Below, piece by piece: positions 26,367 through 37,640 of a stretch of DNA of 64,000 nt. The translations under genes and the position numbers were made by a program. The stretch spans positions 51,876,372-51,940,371 of the forward strand of contig NC_089766.1 of NCBI RefSeq assembly GCF_040412425.1, written 5' to 3'. The notes under the pieces are model-generated. The model was not told the DNA's origin. It worked only from the letters and a program-made list of their open reading frames with translations, and made no database searches. Positions within the stretch are counted from its first letter, which is position 1, and every line of letters starts with the position of its first letter. The DNA comes from Macrobrachium rosenbergii. Its lineage: Eukaryota; Arthropoda; Malacostraca; Decapoda; Palaemonidae.

Positions 26367-26417
<51 letters not shown>
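26367..26417. repeat. (AAT)n microsatellite
   Basis: Counterpart of 10,496-10,548. Confidence 0.95.
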
Positions 26418-26418
<1 letters not shown>

Positions 26419-26734
26419 TTGGAGACTGCTCCTTACTTTGGGAGGATGTCTCAGTGGAACCATGGTTAACTGGAGTGGACGCGCATCTGCACAGACATGC
26501 GTGTAACACAGCCATTGTGGGAAGTGGTCATTTAGAGGAACTATGACTAAGAGATTTTTTATTACACGGAGACTTATCGGGGTAGAAAATGAAATGGGGA
26601 TGAGTCCCATTATAATTGTGGTGTTTGCCGAGATGTTTTGTTGGGGAGATATTCATTTATCATTTAGTTTCCTTTTCTGTGCTTTTAACATTTTCTTATT
26701 TACCATGTTTTTAAAACTTGTTGTTTGTTAACTT

Positions 26735-26777
26735 TGTTATGCAGTGAATAAGTATGAGATTCACGGATCGGGATTAT

Positions 26778-26815
<38 letters not shown>

Positions 26816-27355
26816 TGATAGTTTAAAATGATGAGTCATGGGACCAAGTAAATTGAAGACTAACCATAACAAACCTCCAAGATGTGGGAAAGGAAGGAGG
26901 AGTTAGAGGATAGGTTATGAAGCGAAAAGGTCAGCAAAATTGACCTGATTTGTCCTTGCAAAAGTGGGAGTTAAGATTGAACCATTAAGAGTAAAGTAGA
27001 CGTCCTCAAGGAGGCGGAGTTTTATTCAACATAGGTCCAGAGTTCATTCTGATCAATTTTTAGCCAGAGTTACTTGAAAACCAAATTGGGTAGGATTGTG
27101 TCACTCGCTCCTCTCTTAACATCAAGAAATTTCTAAGTCCAGTGTGGCTGGCCGTGTGAAATAGTTTTGTGTAATAAAACTTATGAAAAACCGTGCCCGG
27201 TGAATACTTACCCCCTCCTGAAATTTAGAAAATATTAATAGACAATTTCAACCTAACTTACCGAGTCCCCTGCGTTACTATCAAGTGAAAGTCTACAGAC
27301 ACGGTCATTCATATGTGGTGCAACGCAATACAAAGAAAAACTGCATCGCATAACA
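26735..27355 (+). repeat. 5' LTR
   Basis: Begins TGTTATGCAG, ends GCATAACA. Contains a (GA)n run at about 26,780-26,811 and an AATAAA polyadenylation signal at 27,173-27,178. No clear TATA box was seen. Confidence 0.95.
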
Positions 27356-27360
27356 AAATT

Positions 27361-27378
27361 TGGTGGCAGTTTCGGAGG
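27361..27378 (+). other. primer binding site candidate
   Basis: TGGTGGCAGTTTCGGAGG begins 5 bases after the LTR. The initial TGG pairs with a tRNA CCA end. The tRNA species was not identified. Confidence 0.7.
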
Positions 27379-28838
27379 ATTTCGCCCAGCGCACATTTGA
27401 AAAACATTAAAGTTCACGGCCCTAGAGAAATTTACAGAGAGTGAGCAGTGACGGCGCTGAAACTAACTCTCAATTTAACAGCGCAAATAATCTCAAGACG
27501 GTCTTCAGCACTAGAAACACCAATACAACATCAACACTGTAGCAGAAGGAAACGAAGCAGAACGAAATATTCCAAGAAGCAGTGAATCTTTTTGCGTCGA
27601 TCGGAATGAAAAATTGACAGCGGTAAATCTCTGCCTAGTTTGAAAACTTCCGAACATTCGCATAAGATCAACCAGAAATTCAGTTTAATAATTATATATG
27701 AACATAATAAGAACAATAGTAATAATCACGGCATAGAACAGCGGTGATTTTTATAAGAAAACGAAATTTACGAAAAGAATCAGCAACTCGCCCTATACTA
27801 CGCCGATCGCAGAAGCGGAGAAGACGAAAACAAACAGTGTTGGCGGACGTATGAAAGTCGCTAATATCTACGTCAGTTCAGTGAACTTTTCTATCGTCTA
27901 CGGACTTAAATACACGAAATTCCCAAAATTTTTGGTCGCTAAAAGGGAGACTTAGCGAAAAGTAGCGGTAGCAGAGCAGTGACGACGACGGCGACGAATG
28001 AGAGCGGATGACGGCGACGAAAGAGAGTGAAGAATTCGGAACGGTGATAAAGTTTAGAAGTCAACGCGTTGATAACCGCCTCTCGAAAGAGGAAGTGACG
28101 CCTTCAATCAACAATTTGAAGGGATTCCAAAATTTTTTCTTCGCCAAATTCAGCAAGTACGGACTGGAAGTCGGCCGAGCTGTGCCGAATTATCGCTGGA
28201 TGCTAACGACAAATTGCGCTCAAGTGCAATCAGCGCGATCTTCAAGTGCAAGGCGACACGAAGCTAATTGAATATTAAACATTCATTCCTAGTATCGGGG
28301 AATTATCAAGAGAAAATTTTTTTTTCTCTGTTAATTAAATTTTTTTGTGTGAGTGAAATTTTATATAATTATTTTTTTCCTGCAGTGCGCAAATAATTTT
28401 TTTAAACATAAATAATTTAAGTAAATTATTTTTTTTGAATAATGTTCTGAATAATATTTCCTTATTGTTGTACGAAGGAAATAATTTTTTCTTTCATGTT
28501 TAGTAATTTTTTTTTACGAAATAGAAATTTTCGTTCACCTGGTGATAGAGACAATTCTGTTTAAATTATTCTATCATAATAATTTTTTTTGTTAAACACT
28601 TGGCGCAGCATTTTGCAGTGGAACCCAAACAATTGTGTACATAAATACTAATATCAGACTTTTTCAGATTGTGAGAGAGTCCTATGAAGGAATGAGTTAG
28701 GAAAAATTTGAATTTTTTTTGTATAGAGGGATACAGTCAACTCAGCAAACATGCAATTGAAGTAAGTACCTGATTCTCAAATTTATTTTTTTTTTCAATT
28801 TTTCATTCTTGGAATCATTGAATATTTTATGAATTAAT
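27379..28838 (+). other. 5' leader of the LTR element
   Basis: Long untranslated leader. A chance frame at 28,008-28,271 has no recognised motif. A short ATG exon with a consensus donor lies at 28,751-28,770 (listed separately). T-rich at 28,300-28,600. Confidence 0.6.
28751..28761 (+). CDS. env: candidate first coding exon of spliced env mRNA
   Basis: An ATG followed by eight more coding bases, then a near-perfect splice donor GTAAGTACC at 28,762. It leaves two bases of a codon. The acceptor at 34,426 supplies the third base and continues in the env frame, so the phases fit exactly. Errantivirus env genes are known to be expressed from spliced subgenomic RNAs. The splice itself is inferred from sequence. 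Confidence 0.6.
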
Positions 28839-30288
28839 ATGAATAACACTTTGGACGAAGTTATCGCCTGACTGCAACAGACTAGAAGCGAAGACCAGAC
28901 TCCATATAACCTAAGACCTGTACCTGAACGACTTTCTAGACCAATTGATCCTAGTAATACTAGACCCAGACGTTCTCGTAGTCAAGGTCCCCACTTAGTT
29001 TACCGAGTGCGCCTAACCCTTCAGTTGTAACCACTAACCCAATAACTTCCATTGTACCTAGAAATCCCAACATGGCGCAAGCCGCCGTAATAACCCAAGC
29101 CACTAGATTTTGTGGAACGGTAGACCCAAGTATTGTAGATAAAAGTAGATTAGAAGAATATGGTGTAAATCGATGGATAGCAGACACAGAAAGCAGAATT
29201 TCAGCTGCTGGTATCACAGATGAGAAAAGAAAATAGATGAAGCACTCTTGTATGTTAGTATGGAACATGGTGATGCACATACAGTTCTTCATTCAGTACT
29301 TTTTAGAATATTACTCTGTTTAACGAATTCAAGAAACAGTGCTTACAATTTTGGCAACCAGAAGCACAGAAAGATCCATGGTATAACATAGGAACTTTCC
29401 ATCATCAGAAATATGAGGGTAATCACTTAGTTTTAGCCACTAGAGTAGAAGAAGCTATAGATAGAGTGACGACAGATATGAAAGCTGTAGGAATTGTTGT
29501 TGGAAGGAAGGATGAATTTGATGATGATGAAACAGATTTAGCTAGTATATCCAAGGTACTTAGATATATGTCATTAGGACCAATCTACGATGCTTTGGGT
29601 AAGGAAGAAAGAGTAGCCTTAAAGAAGTACTGTGATAGGAAGCCAAATGATGGAATTGTACAAACCTTTGATGTACATAGAAAGGAAAGTAAAACAGAAT
29701 TCATCAAGTAGTAGTGCAGATTTTACGGGGAACCGTAGCTAGTGGAAACGCAAGAAATAATAGCAATCAGTCCAATAGAAACCAATCAGGGCAAGCTAGG
29801 TCTAGGTATCAGGGAAATAGAAATTCGTTTGATAGAAATGGTGGGAACAACAATAGAGATTTAATCAATCAAATAGAAACAAAAAGGTAGGTCGCCAAAT
29901 AGAGGTAACAATGGGAATACCACTGGAACTAATGGAAATAACAGTGGAAATAACAGGACTCCTGGACAGGGGAGCTAGTCAAGGCCAAAATTCAGGGAAT
30001 AATAGGCCACAGTTCAATAGGCAGAGACAAAGTTGTGGAAATTGTGGTTATAACAACCATACAACACAGAATTGTAGAAGAAACAAATGGTGTTCGAATT
30101 GCAATAAGACAGGACATTTGATCCAAAACTGTTGGTACAACAAACAGGGAAATTCTCAGGGGTCTCAAAATAACCAAAGTACTCAGCCTAATAATCAAAA
30201 TACCTCCCCAGTAACCCAAATCAAGGGGATTCTCAGTGACAATCACAGAGAGTGCAGCAGAAAGGTCCATCCTTACAGAAAGAAATAG
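28839..30288 (+). pseudogene. gag: gag (broken)
   Basis: Gag-like region. A first ATG at 28,839 runs into a stop at 28,869. Later open parts include a start-like ATG at 29,072 and a capsid-like segment at 29,466-29,711. A nucleocapsid at 29,911-30,288 has two zinc knuckles of CX2CX4HX4C type (about 30,034-30,132), rich in Asn and Gln. Frame changes occur near 29,230 and 29,710-29,900. The last gag frame overlaps the pol frame by 37 bases in the -1 register, as is usual for retroelements using -1 frameshifting. No classic slippery heptamer was recognised. Confidence 0.8.
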
Positions 30289-31505
30289 TGACAGTGAATA
30301 AGGATGTGTCCCCAACAGACATTACTCGAAGTAATGAAATAGTGTTTTCTGTAAAGAATTTTAATACGTGTCAGGAAGAGTTGCCTATCATACAAGTACA
30401 CTTAGAAGGTGTACTGAGTTCCATATTGTTGGATACAGGCAGTACTGTAAGTATCATAGATAAAGGCACTTTAATAAAACATATAGGTTGTGAGCTTTCC
30501 CAAATGAGAGAATCCTATAGGACCATAAAGGGGATCGCTGGAAAGCAAATAAGGGCTATAGGCAATGTCAATTTAGAGATAGAAATTCTAAATAAGAAAT
30601 ACAGGGAAGAGTTTGTGGTGTTGGAAGAGAAATATTTTCCAGCTCAAGCTCTATTTTCCTTCCAGGCTATGAAAAGATGTGGAATTACACTAGATTGTAG
30701 CAATGGAAGAGTAACTATCAAGGAAATTGATAGAGGAAATGTTTGCTCTCTTGAAGAAGAGGAACAGTTTCAGATAAACTTGATCACTTTACCTGAGACA
30801 GCCTCATCTGAAGAAGTAGACATCCAACAGATAGAAATAGAATTTAATGCTAACCCGGGTAGGACAGTGAGTAGAAATTCAATGATAGAAGAAATAGAAG
30901 AAGATAGACAAACTACTTTTAAAAGCCTAGAAGCCACTCAGGAGGAATTCTCAGATAGCAGGTATGAACCTGATAACTCAAGTGCACGACAAGTAGATAC
31001 CTCCGAAGAACTTAGTTCTTTTTCCCAACCTGACGATCCTGACACGCTAATAGATTGTAGTCACTTAATAATAAGAGAAGATACTGAAGAGAAGTATCTC
31101 AATGAGGTGTTGCTGTTAGGCAACCTGAAAATGACAGAGATAGGTTCTGTGATACTACAAGATGAAAATTCAGATGATACTGATGTCTGTTACACTGCCG
31201 ATGCACAGAATGCAGAAGAGATCTGCTTAGTTAGTACTGCCGATGATAATCTTGTAAAACTCAAATTAAACAATAGCGTTATACTGCATCCACAAGGTCT
31301 GACAAAGGTTTGTCTTAGAATTGTAACAGATAAAAACCTAGGTGATACAGATGTGTTATTAGTTAATGAAGACTTACCAGACTTTGTGAAAATGGACAAT
31401 TCCCTAGTAAGACTTAATGGTGGAAATTGCACGACTTATGTGTATAATTATTCTGACAAGAGACTAGAATTGCATGCCGGCATAGAATTCTGTAAGGAAT
31501 TGTGA
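30252..31505 (+). CDS. pol: pol, protease region
   Basis: 417-codon open frame. A retropepsin active site LLDTGSTVSIID lies near 30,427-30,462, with a conserved Gly-Ile-x-Gly-type block downstream. After the protease comes a long acidic linker (about residues 170-330, many Glu and Asp) before the frame stops at 31,503-31,505. The linker is unusually long; it may be a spacer specific to this family. The enzyme would cut the Gag-Pol polyprotein. Confidence 0.85.
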   Translation: MQQKGPSLQKEIVTVNKDVSPTDITRSNEIVFSVKNFNTCQEELPIIQVHLEGVLSSILLDTGSTVSIIDKGTLIKHIGCELSQMRESYRTIKGIAGKQIRAIGNVNLEIEILNKKYREEFVVLEEKYFPAQALFSFQAMKRCGITLDCSNGRVTIKEIDRGNVCSLEEEEQFQINLITLPETASSEEVDIQQIEIEFNANPGRTVSRNSMIEEIEEDRQTTFKSLEATQEEFSDSRYEPDNSSARQVDTSEELSSFSQPDDPDTLIDCSHLIIREDTEEKYLNEVLLLGNLKMTEIGSVILQDENSDDTDVCYTADAQNAEEICLVSTADDNLVKLKLNNSVILHPQGLTKVCLRIVTDKNLGDTDVLLVNEDLPDFVKMDNSLVRLNGGNCTTYVYNYSDKRLELHAGIEFCKEL

Positions 31506-31559
31506 TTACTAACCCTTTACTAACCTAAGTGAAAAGCATTTGTTTCTGTAGCTGACACA

Positions 31560-33080
31560 AGAGTTAAATTAGAAGGGGAAGTAAATAATACAGATTTTCC
31601 TCCTTGTAGGGACAGGTTACTACAGATATTAGAGAAATATAGAGGAGTGTTGTAGCAGTAACAGGAGATAAGTTAGGAAGGACAGATGTCCTGCAGCACA
31701 AAATAGTCATAGAAGATGGTGCTAGACCTTTTATATACCTAACTACAAACTTCCAATAAGTCAAAGACCCATTGTAGATGAGATGGTTGAAGAGATGAAG
31801 GAAGATGGAGTTGTAATACCTTCTAAGTCACCTTATAATTCACCTTTACTGCTAGTTCCAAAGAAAGACGGTACATGGAGGATGGTAATTGATTACCGTA
31901 AATTGAATTCCACACCATCCCTGATCGAATGCCAATGCCAGTCATTAATGACATGTTAGCTCAATTAGGAGGTGCCAAGGTTTTTCTAGCCTCGATCTAC
32001 TGAGTGGATATTGGCAAGTTCCTCTCGATGAAGAATCCAAGCATCTCACGGCATTCAGTACTCACAAAGAACATTTGCAATTTGAGGTAATGCCGTTTGG
32101 TCTTACTTCAGCTCCTTTAACGTTTGTACGTTTAATGCTGCAAATCTTGGGAGATGTTGAAGACGTATCGGTTTATCTTGATGATGTAATAATTGCTAGT
32201 AAGGATGCAGAGAGTCATTTCAAGACAATAGAATTAGTATTAGATAGGCTCAGAAAGGCCGGTTTAAAGGTAAAATTAAGAAATGTCAGTTTCTGAAGAA
32301 ATCTCTAGAATATCTAGGACATGTTATCAGTGAACATGGTTTGAAAATGCAAGAAGGAAAGATTAAGGCTATTGTAGACTATCCAGCCCCAAGAAATTTG
32401 AAGGCACTAAGAAGATTCCTAGGTATGGTAGGGTATTATCGACCTTTCATAAAGGGATTTGCTACCATAGCAAAACCATTAACTGAGTTAACTAGGAAAG
32501 ATGCTAGCTATGAGTGGAAAGATGAACAGGAAGCAGCGTTCAAAACACTAAAGGATATGTTGATAACAGATCCTATCCTAGTTTATCCAGACTTCGAGAA
32601 GGAATTCTACTTAGCCTGTGATGCTTCAAGTACAGGACTAGGTGCCGTCTTGATGCAAAAGGATAAAACAAGGATGAGGACTGTATACTATGCCAGTAGA
32701 GTTTTGAATGCAGCTGAAAGAAATTACAGTACAACAGAAAGGGAATGTTTGGCATTAGTCTGGGGATTACAGAAATTTAGACACATTTTGCTAGGACATA
32801 AAATTAATGTTCTTACAGATCATAAACCCATTTGTGATCTTTTCAAGAAAAGGGCTTTACCAATAATATGAAGTTCAATAGATGGTTCGTTAGCGTATTA
32901 GAATTTGCCCCAGAATTTAGATACATACCTGGTAGATATAATACATTAGCTGACGCCTTATCTAGATCACAAGAAGAGAACGAGAAACAAATTACCACTC
33001 ATAATTTCGCCTTCAGTTGTCAAATCACAGACTTAGATTTAGACAAAGTTCGTCAAGAACAACAAAAAGGATTCTAGAAT
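31560..33080 (+). pseudogene. pol: pol, reverse transcriptase and RNase H (broken)
   Basis: RT motifs in order: SPLLLVPKKDG-like near 31,845-31,880, a WRMVIDYRKLN block near 31,875-31,910, LLSGYWQVPLDE near 31,998-32,034, FEVMPFGLTSAP near 32,080-32,115 and catalytic YLDDV at 32,174-32,188. RNase H follows with FYLACDASSTGLGAVL near 32,605-32,655 and YSTTERECLALVW near 32,727-32,765, then a LTDHKP motif near 32,815. Frame changes near 31,655, 31,735, 31,905-31,990, 32,280 and 32,865 break it, mostly single-base events. It would copy the element RNA into DNA. Confidence 0.88.
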
Positions 33081-33102
33081 AAAGGAAGTAATTGGTAACC
33101 TC

Positions 33103-34361
33103 TTGCAAGGTGAGAAAAATTCAGAGTTTCAATTGATAGATGGGTTATTGTACAAGACTTCAGACGAACCAAATGCTTGTTCACGTTTGTACATTCCTAA
33201 TACACTAATACAAGACGTTTTAGAACTAACCCATTCATACAAGTTATCAGGACATCCTGGAATTAAGAAAACATGTAGAACAATCACTAGAAACTATTTT
33301 TGGCCTCGATGTAGTGAAGATGCTACTCGATTTGTTCAGAATTGTACCCTATGTAATATACATAAGGGGAATGTCAACGTCAAGGCTCCTCTGGAAATGT
33401 ATCCTTCAGAATTAAATCCTTTTCAAGTAGTCACAATGGATTTCTTAGGTCCATTCCCGAACACCATCAGAGGAAATAAACAGATTTTAGTTTTCATTGA
33501 CTATTTGACCAGATACGTAGAAATTGTTCCAACTAGAAACAGAGAAGCATCAACGGTGGCAGAAGCCTTTAAGTCTAGAATTATAACCAGACATTCATGT
33601 CCTCAAGTTTTGCTCTCAGACAATGCTGCTGAATTTACTAGTGACATTCTAACAAAATTGTGTGACTTTTATGAAATACAGAAATGTCAAATAACAGCAT
33701 ATAAGCCAAGCTCAAATGGAGCAGTAGAAAGAACAAATCGCAAGATAAAGGATGTTCTGAAAACATTGGTAACCCCTAGCACTGAAGACTGGGACTTGAC
33801 TCTCGAAGACATACAATTTACTCTAAACAACACAGTAAATGAATCAATAGGAGAAACTCCTCATTTCCTATTGTATGGCTACCAAAAGAGAATGCCAAAT
33901 TCACTTTTGGATGATGCCGCACCACCCAGACGTACGTACAACTACGAGGACTATATTGCTTGGAAGACAAGACGTACGTATGAGACCGTTAAAGTCACCA
34001 GGGCTAGATTAAAGGAGTTACATAAAAATCTAGTAAGTATTACAATAACAGATCCACCATACCCTCGTTAAAGGTAGGACAACAAGTTTATGTACTCAAT
34101 CATGTTCTTGAAGGACCTAATATTAAAGTATCACCAAAATTTCGAGGTCCATATAGAGTTTTAGAAGTTTTGAAGTTGAATAAATTCAAGTTAATGCATG
34201 AAATTACCTTGAAAGAATCCATTGTACATTGGAACCACATTAAAGTAGTTCATTCAGAACCTTGGTCGTCTACCCAGTTGAAAGATTTGTCCAATAAAGA
34301 TAAGATAGATAATAAAATAGAATCTTCAATGACCCCAAGGTATAATTTGAGAAGAAGGTAA
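33103..34361 (+). pseudogene. pol: pol, integrase with GPY/F module
   Basis: An HHCC zinc finger (HPGIKKT ... CTLCNIHKG) at about 33,240-33,365 precedes the DDE core: D in VVTMDFLGPF near 33,430, D in LLSDNAAEF near 33,612, E in NGAVERTNRK near 33,720. A C-terminal GPY/F module (SPKFRGPYRVLEV) is near 34,130-34,165. One frame change at about 34,065 separates the core (33,103-34,071) from the C-terminal part. The enzyme would insert the element's DNA. Confidence 0.9.
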
Positions 34362-34426
34362 TGGCAAGTGCAATGGTAAACAAATGTAGTTGATAAGATT
34401 TTTACTGCTTGATAACATTATTTCAG

Positions 34427-35954
34427 CAAATGGATTGTATGGTGGTTGGCAGTGAGTCAAATTGTGAACTCACTCGTACAACTAAGGAAGGGAGCCATCA
34501 TCAAGGAACATGGCAAGGTAAAGATGATACAGGACCTAGCCATTGTTAAGATCCAGACGGACTCCATTATCGATCAGAGAGAGCAGTTAGTCCAGCTGAG
34601 CAATCAGATACAGGCAGGATTACAAAGTGTCCAAGATAGAAATTTGTACGACATGCTCTCCAAGTTGCAGAGGGACATCGATAGTGTTATGCCAAGGAAA
34701 GTAGTAAAGCGATCACTCATACCCTTTATAGGCGTCGCTTTACACAATCTCTTTGGAGTGGCGACCGATGGTAATGTTGAAAGGCTAAAGGAAAGAGTGG
34801 CACAACTTGAAAATTGGGCTTCTGAGCAGGGTACTGTCTATAATAAAGTAATAGGAAATGTCAATCAAAATCAGAAAATGATCACAGTGCTGAAAGAATT
34901 TGTGAATAGTGCCCTCCATAATGTTTCATCAGAAATTGCTAGAATCCATCAAACAGAAATGATGGAGCAACTGCTCATAGAAACAAGTAATTTCCTTCTG
35001 GAATACAAGGAATTACTCAATGCAATCATGATGGCAGGTAAAACCTGCTGTCGCCCTTTTCTGATAACCCCTAGTGAAATTGAAGCCATTATTCAGAAAT
35101 GTGTTGTGAACAATCACTTGAAGCCACTAGTAGAAAATATAGTAGACTATTATGGCCTGATAACAGTGAAAGTGATAGCCAATCAAATCATACTAGTGAT
35201 CCCTTTCAACAATCCAGACGTCAACTCATTGATGTCAGTCTATCCATTCCCAATGGTAGTAGATAATAAGTCCATTGTACTAGAAGGAACAGTTCGACAC
35301 TTTGCCTTGCAGCATGATTCTTTCCTAGTGACCGAAATTCCCGAACATAAATTCAGGGAATGTGTCATGCTTAATGATGGTGTATATGTTTGTAACATTG
35401 TGAATTTCTATGAACCATTGAGTGCTCTTCATTGCTTAGATGATCTTGTAAACAACAAGAATGGTAAGAACCATTGTAAATATATACCGTTTACAGAAAC
35501 TTTCAAGGCTCAAATCATTGATGATGAAATTTTTGTGTTCTCAGCAAACAGATTGAATGCTAAGATTGACTGTAAGTCAAACAAAACAGAAGTAGTTTTC
35601 ATTAACGTACACTCATTTTCATCTGCTTGTGAACTGGTCATTTTACATAATTTGTATTACAAACCAACAGTTTTCACGACGTACAGTTTGAATTTCAGTA
35701 AAAGTGTACATCAGTTTGCAGTTATTAACGAATTTCAACTTTCAGAACTGGAATTGGAGACATTCACAAAGCTAGAAGAGGTTCATACTTTCTTTCATAC
35801 ATATAAGACCGAGATTTCTCCTGTTATGTCATTCATAAATGTCATTCTTTTGGTACTGTTTGCTTTCATTTCTTTTATGATTGTCAGGAAATTGATACTG
35901 AATAAGTTTACCATAATCAAGGACATGATGGACAGAATCCTTCCTAGAGAGTGA
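34427..35954 (+). CDS. env: env-like class I fusion glycoprotein, open frame
   Basis: Open from a stop at 34,413 to 35,954, over 500 codons. It has no good ATG at its start but follows an acceptor TTATTTCAG ending at 34,426, right after which the frame reads a Trp-rich hydrophobic stretch suited to a signal peptide. A dibasic KR at codons 88-89 counted from 34,446 is followed by SLIPFIGVALHNLFGVATD, a fusion-peptide-like segment typical of errantivirus and baculovirus F-type Env. Then come a heptad-like region, paired Cys, a single transmembrane helix near codons 461-480 and a tail of about 20 residues. It is intact although gag and pol are broken. Function in entry is inferred from family only. 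Confidence 0.82.
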
Positions 35955-36296
35955 TAGCGTTTACCATTGACTTGCACTTGAACATTTGATGATTGATTTT
36001 TTTTATTTTACAATTTATGATTGATAACCAGAGTAATAGGCATTTGATATATTTACTTTGCCATAATTTTTCTGCATTTAGTTTGAGTATTTGATATGTA
36101 ATTCATGCTTATGTTGTTTGTGTTAGCACTATGATGCATTATAATATTTCTTGCATTTATTGCTTGTTAATAGAAATTATTGAAATTGAAGTAATTGACT
36201 ATAGCTTACTACTTTTTTCAGATTTTACATTACATTATTCAAGTTGAGTTGGTTATCTACTTGCATTGTAGTCAATGCAGGTAGGTGACCGAGTGA
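35955..36296 (+). other. region between env and 3' LTR
   Basis: AT-rich, no coding features. Just before the LTR the sequence GCAGGTAGGTGACCGAGTGA is only moderately purine-rich, so the polypurine tract is not clear. Confidence 0.6.
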
Positions 36297-36339
36297 TGTT
36301 ATGCAGTGAATAAGTATGAGATTCACGGATCGGGATTAT

Positions 36340-36375
<36 letters not shown>

Positions 36376-36915
36376 TGATAGTTTAAAATGATGAGTCATG
36401 GGACCAAGTAAATTGAAGACTAACCATAACAAACCTCCAAGATGTGGGAAAGGAAGGAGGAGTTAGAGGATAGGTTATGAAGCGAAAAGGTCAGCAAAAT
36501 TGACCTGATTTGTCCTTGCAAAAAGTGGGAGTTAAGATTGAACCATTAAGAGTAAAGTAGACGTCCTCAAGGAGGCGGAGTTTTATTCAACATAGGTCCA
36601 GAGTTCATTCTGATCAATTTTTAGCCAGAGTTACTTGAAAACCAAATTGGGTAGGATTGTGTCACTCGCTCCTCTCTTAACATCAAGAAATTTCTAAGTC
36701 CAGTGTGGCTGGCCGTGTGAAATAGTTTTGTGTAATAAAACTTATGAAAAACCGTGCCCGGTGAATACTTACCCCTCCTGAAATTTAGAAAATATTAATA
36801 GACAATTTCAACCTAACTTACCGAGTCCCCTGCGTTACTATCAAGTGAAAGTCTACAGACACGGTCATTCATATGTGGTGCAACGCAATACAAAGAAATA
36901 CTGCATCGCATAACA
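36297..36915 (+). repeat. 3' LTR
   Basis: 619 bp. Differs from the 5' LTR by the GA run length, one A, one C, and one substitution (AAAGAAATACTGC against AAAGAAAAACTGC). Followed by GCTTTACAGAATATA, the continuation of copy B. Confidence 0.95.
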
Positions 36916-36996
36916 GCTTTACAGAATATACAATTTTTTTTTGGTAAGATTAGGTTTGATTTTCATATCATAGATAAAATAGGTGCAGGGGTTTCA

Positions 36997-37015
36997 GAGA
37001 GAGAAAAGGCGCTAG

Positions 37016-37070
<55 letters not shown>
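36997..37070. repeat. (GA)n microsatellite
   Basis: GA dinucleotides with AAAAGGCGCTAG and GG interruptions. Confidence 0.95.
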
Positions 37071-37073
<3 letters not shown>

Positions 37074-37079
37074 TCCTGC

Positions 37080-37640
37080 TTGGGTCAAGTTTACCAATCT
37101 TTTGCAGGTAGGTGAAGTATGAACAGTATAACCTCGTTAGAGTCATAACAGATTTTTGGCTCAATCGAGTTTTCTGTACAGCGTATAATGCTGTATGAAA
37201 CTCTCAGCCGTGGCCCATGAAACGTTCAGCCGTGACCCGGTGGTGGCCTGTGTTTTTGGCACCTATAGCGGTGCCAGATGCACGATCATGGCTAACTTTA
37301 ACCTGAAATAATATTTTAAAACTACTGAGGCCAGAGGGCTGCAATTTGGTATGTTTGATGATTGGAGGGTGGATGATCAACATACCAATTTGCAGCCCTC
37401 TAGCCTCAGTAGTTTTTACATGGTTTTATTTAACTTGACTTCTGCATCTGTCTGTCTGTTTGGGTCAAATCTTGTAACTCAATTTTTGACCTGTTCCTTT
37501 CGTCCGATGTACTTGAAATTTCGCATGGTTACTCAATCCCGGTGACAATACTACCTTCCATGATCAGTAGGTCAGCAGTGACCTCTAGTGACCCTACAGT
37601 GACCTCTCCCAGTATCTCAGGATCTGTAAGAAACTTCGGA
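37080..37640. repeat. hairpin-bearing repeat family R2, copy 2
   Basis: Best-preserved copy. A small GGCACC/GGTGCC stem near 37,258-37,275 is followed by a long inverted repeat at 37,318-37,417 whose outer arms (CTACTGAGGC / GCCTCAGTAG) pair perfectly. After a TCTG run the text continues with unclassified sequence containing GTGACCTCTAGTGACC-type repeats near 37,575-37,610. Confidence 0.75.

Larger units (their letters stand above)
26735..36915 (+). mobile_element. complete env-bearing LTR retroelement (gypsy/errantivirus-like)
   Basis: 10.18-kb element with LTRs of 621 and 619 bp that start TGTTATGC and end GCATAACA. It has a primer binding site, gag, pol in the order protease-RT-RNase H-integrase, and a third long frame with class I fusion-protein features. 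Pol order and the GPY/F module place it in Metaviridae (Ty3/gypsy). The env type resembles insect errantiviruses (family knowledge). It is inserted in copy B after GTTAACTT and followed by GCTTTACAG, where copy A is empty. The LTRs differ by about one substitution and a few length changes, so insertion is recent, yet gag and pol carry several frame breaks. Confidence 0.93.

Noticed and set aside
28008..28271. 87-codon frame in the retroelement leader as an accessory gene
   Set aside because: No motif, lies between primer site and the gag region, and is not needed to explain expression.
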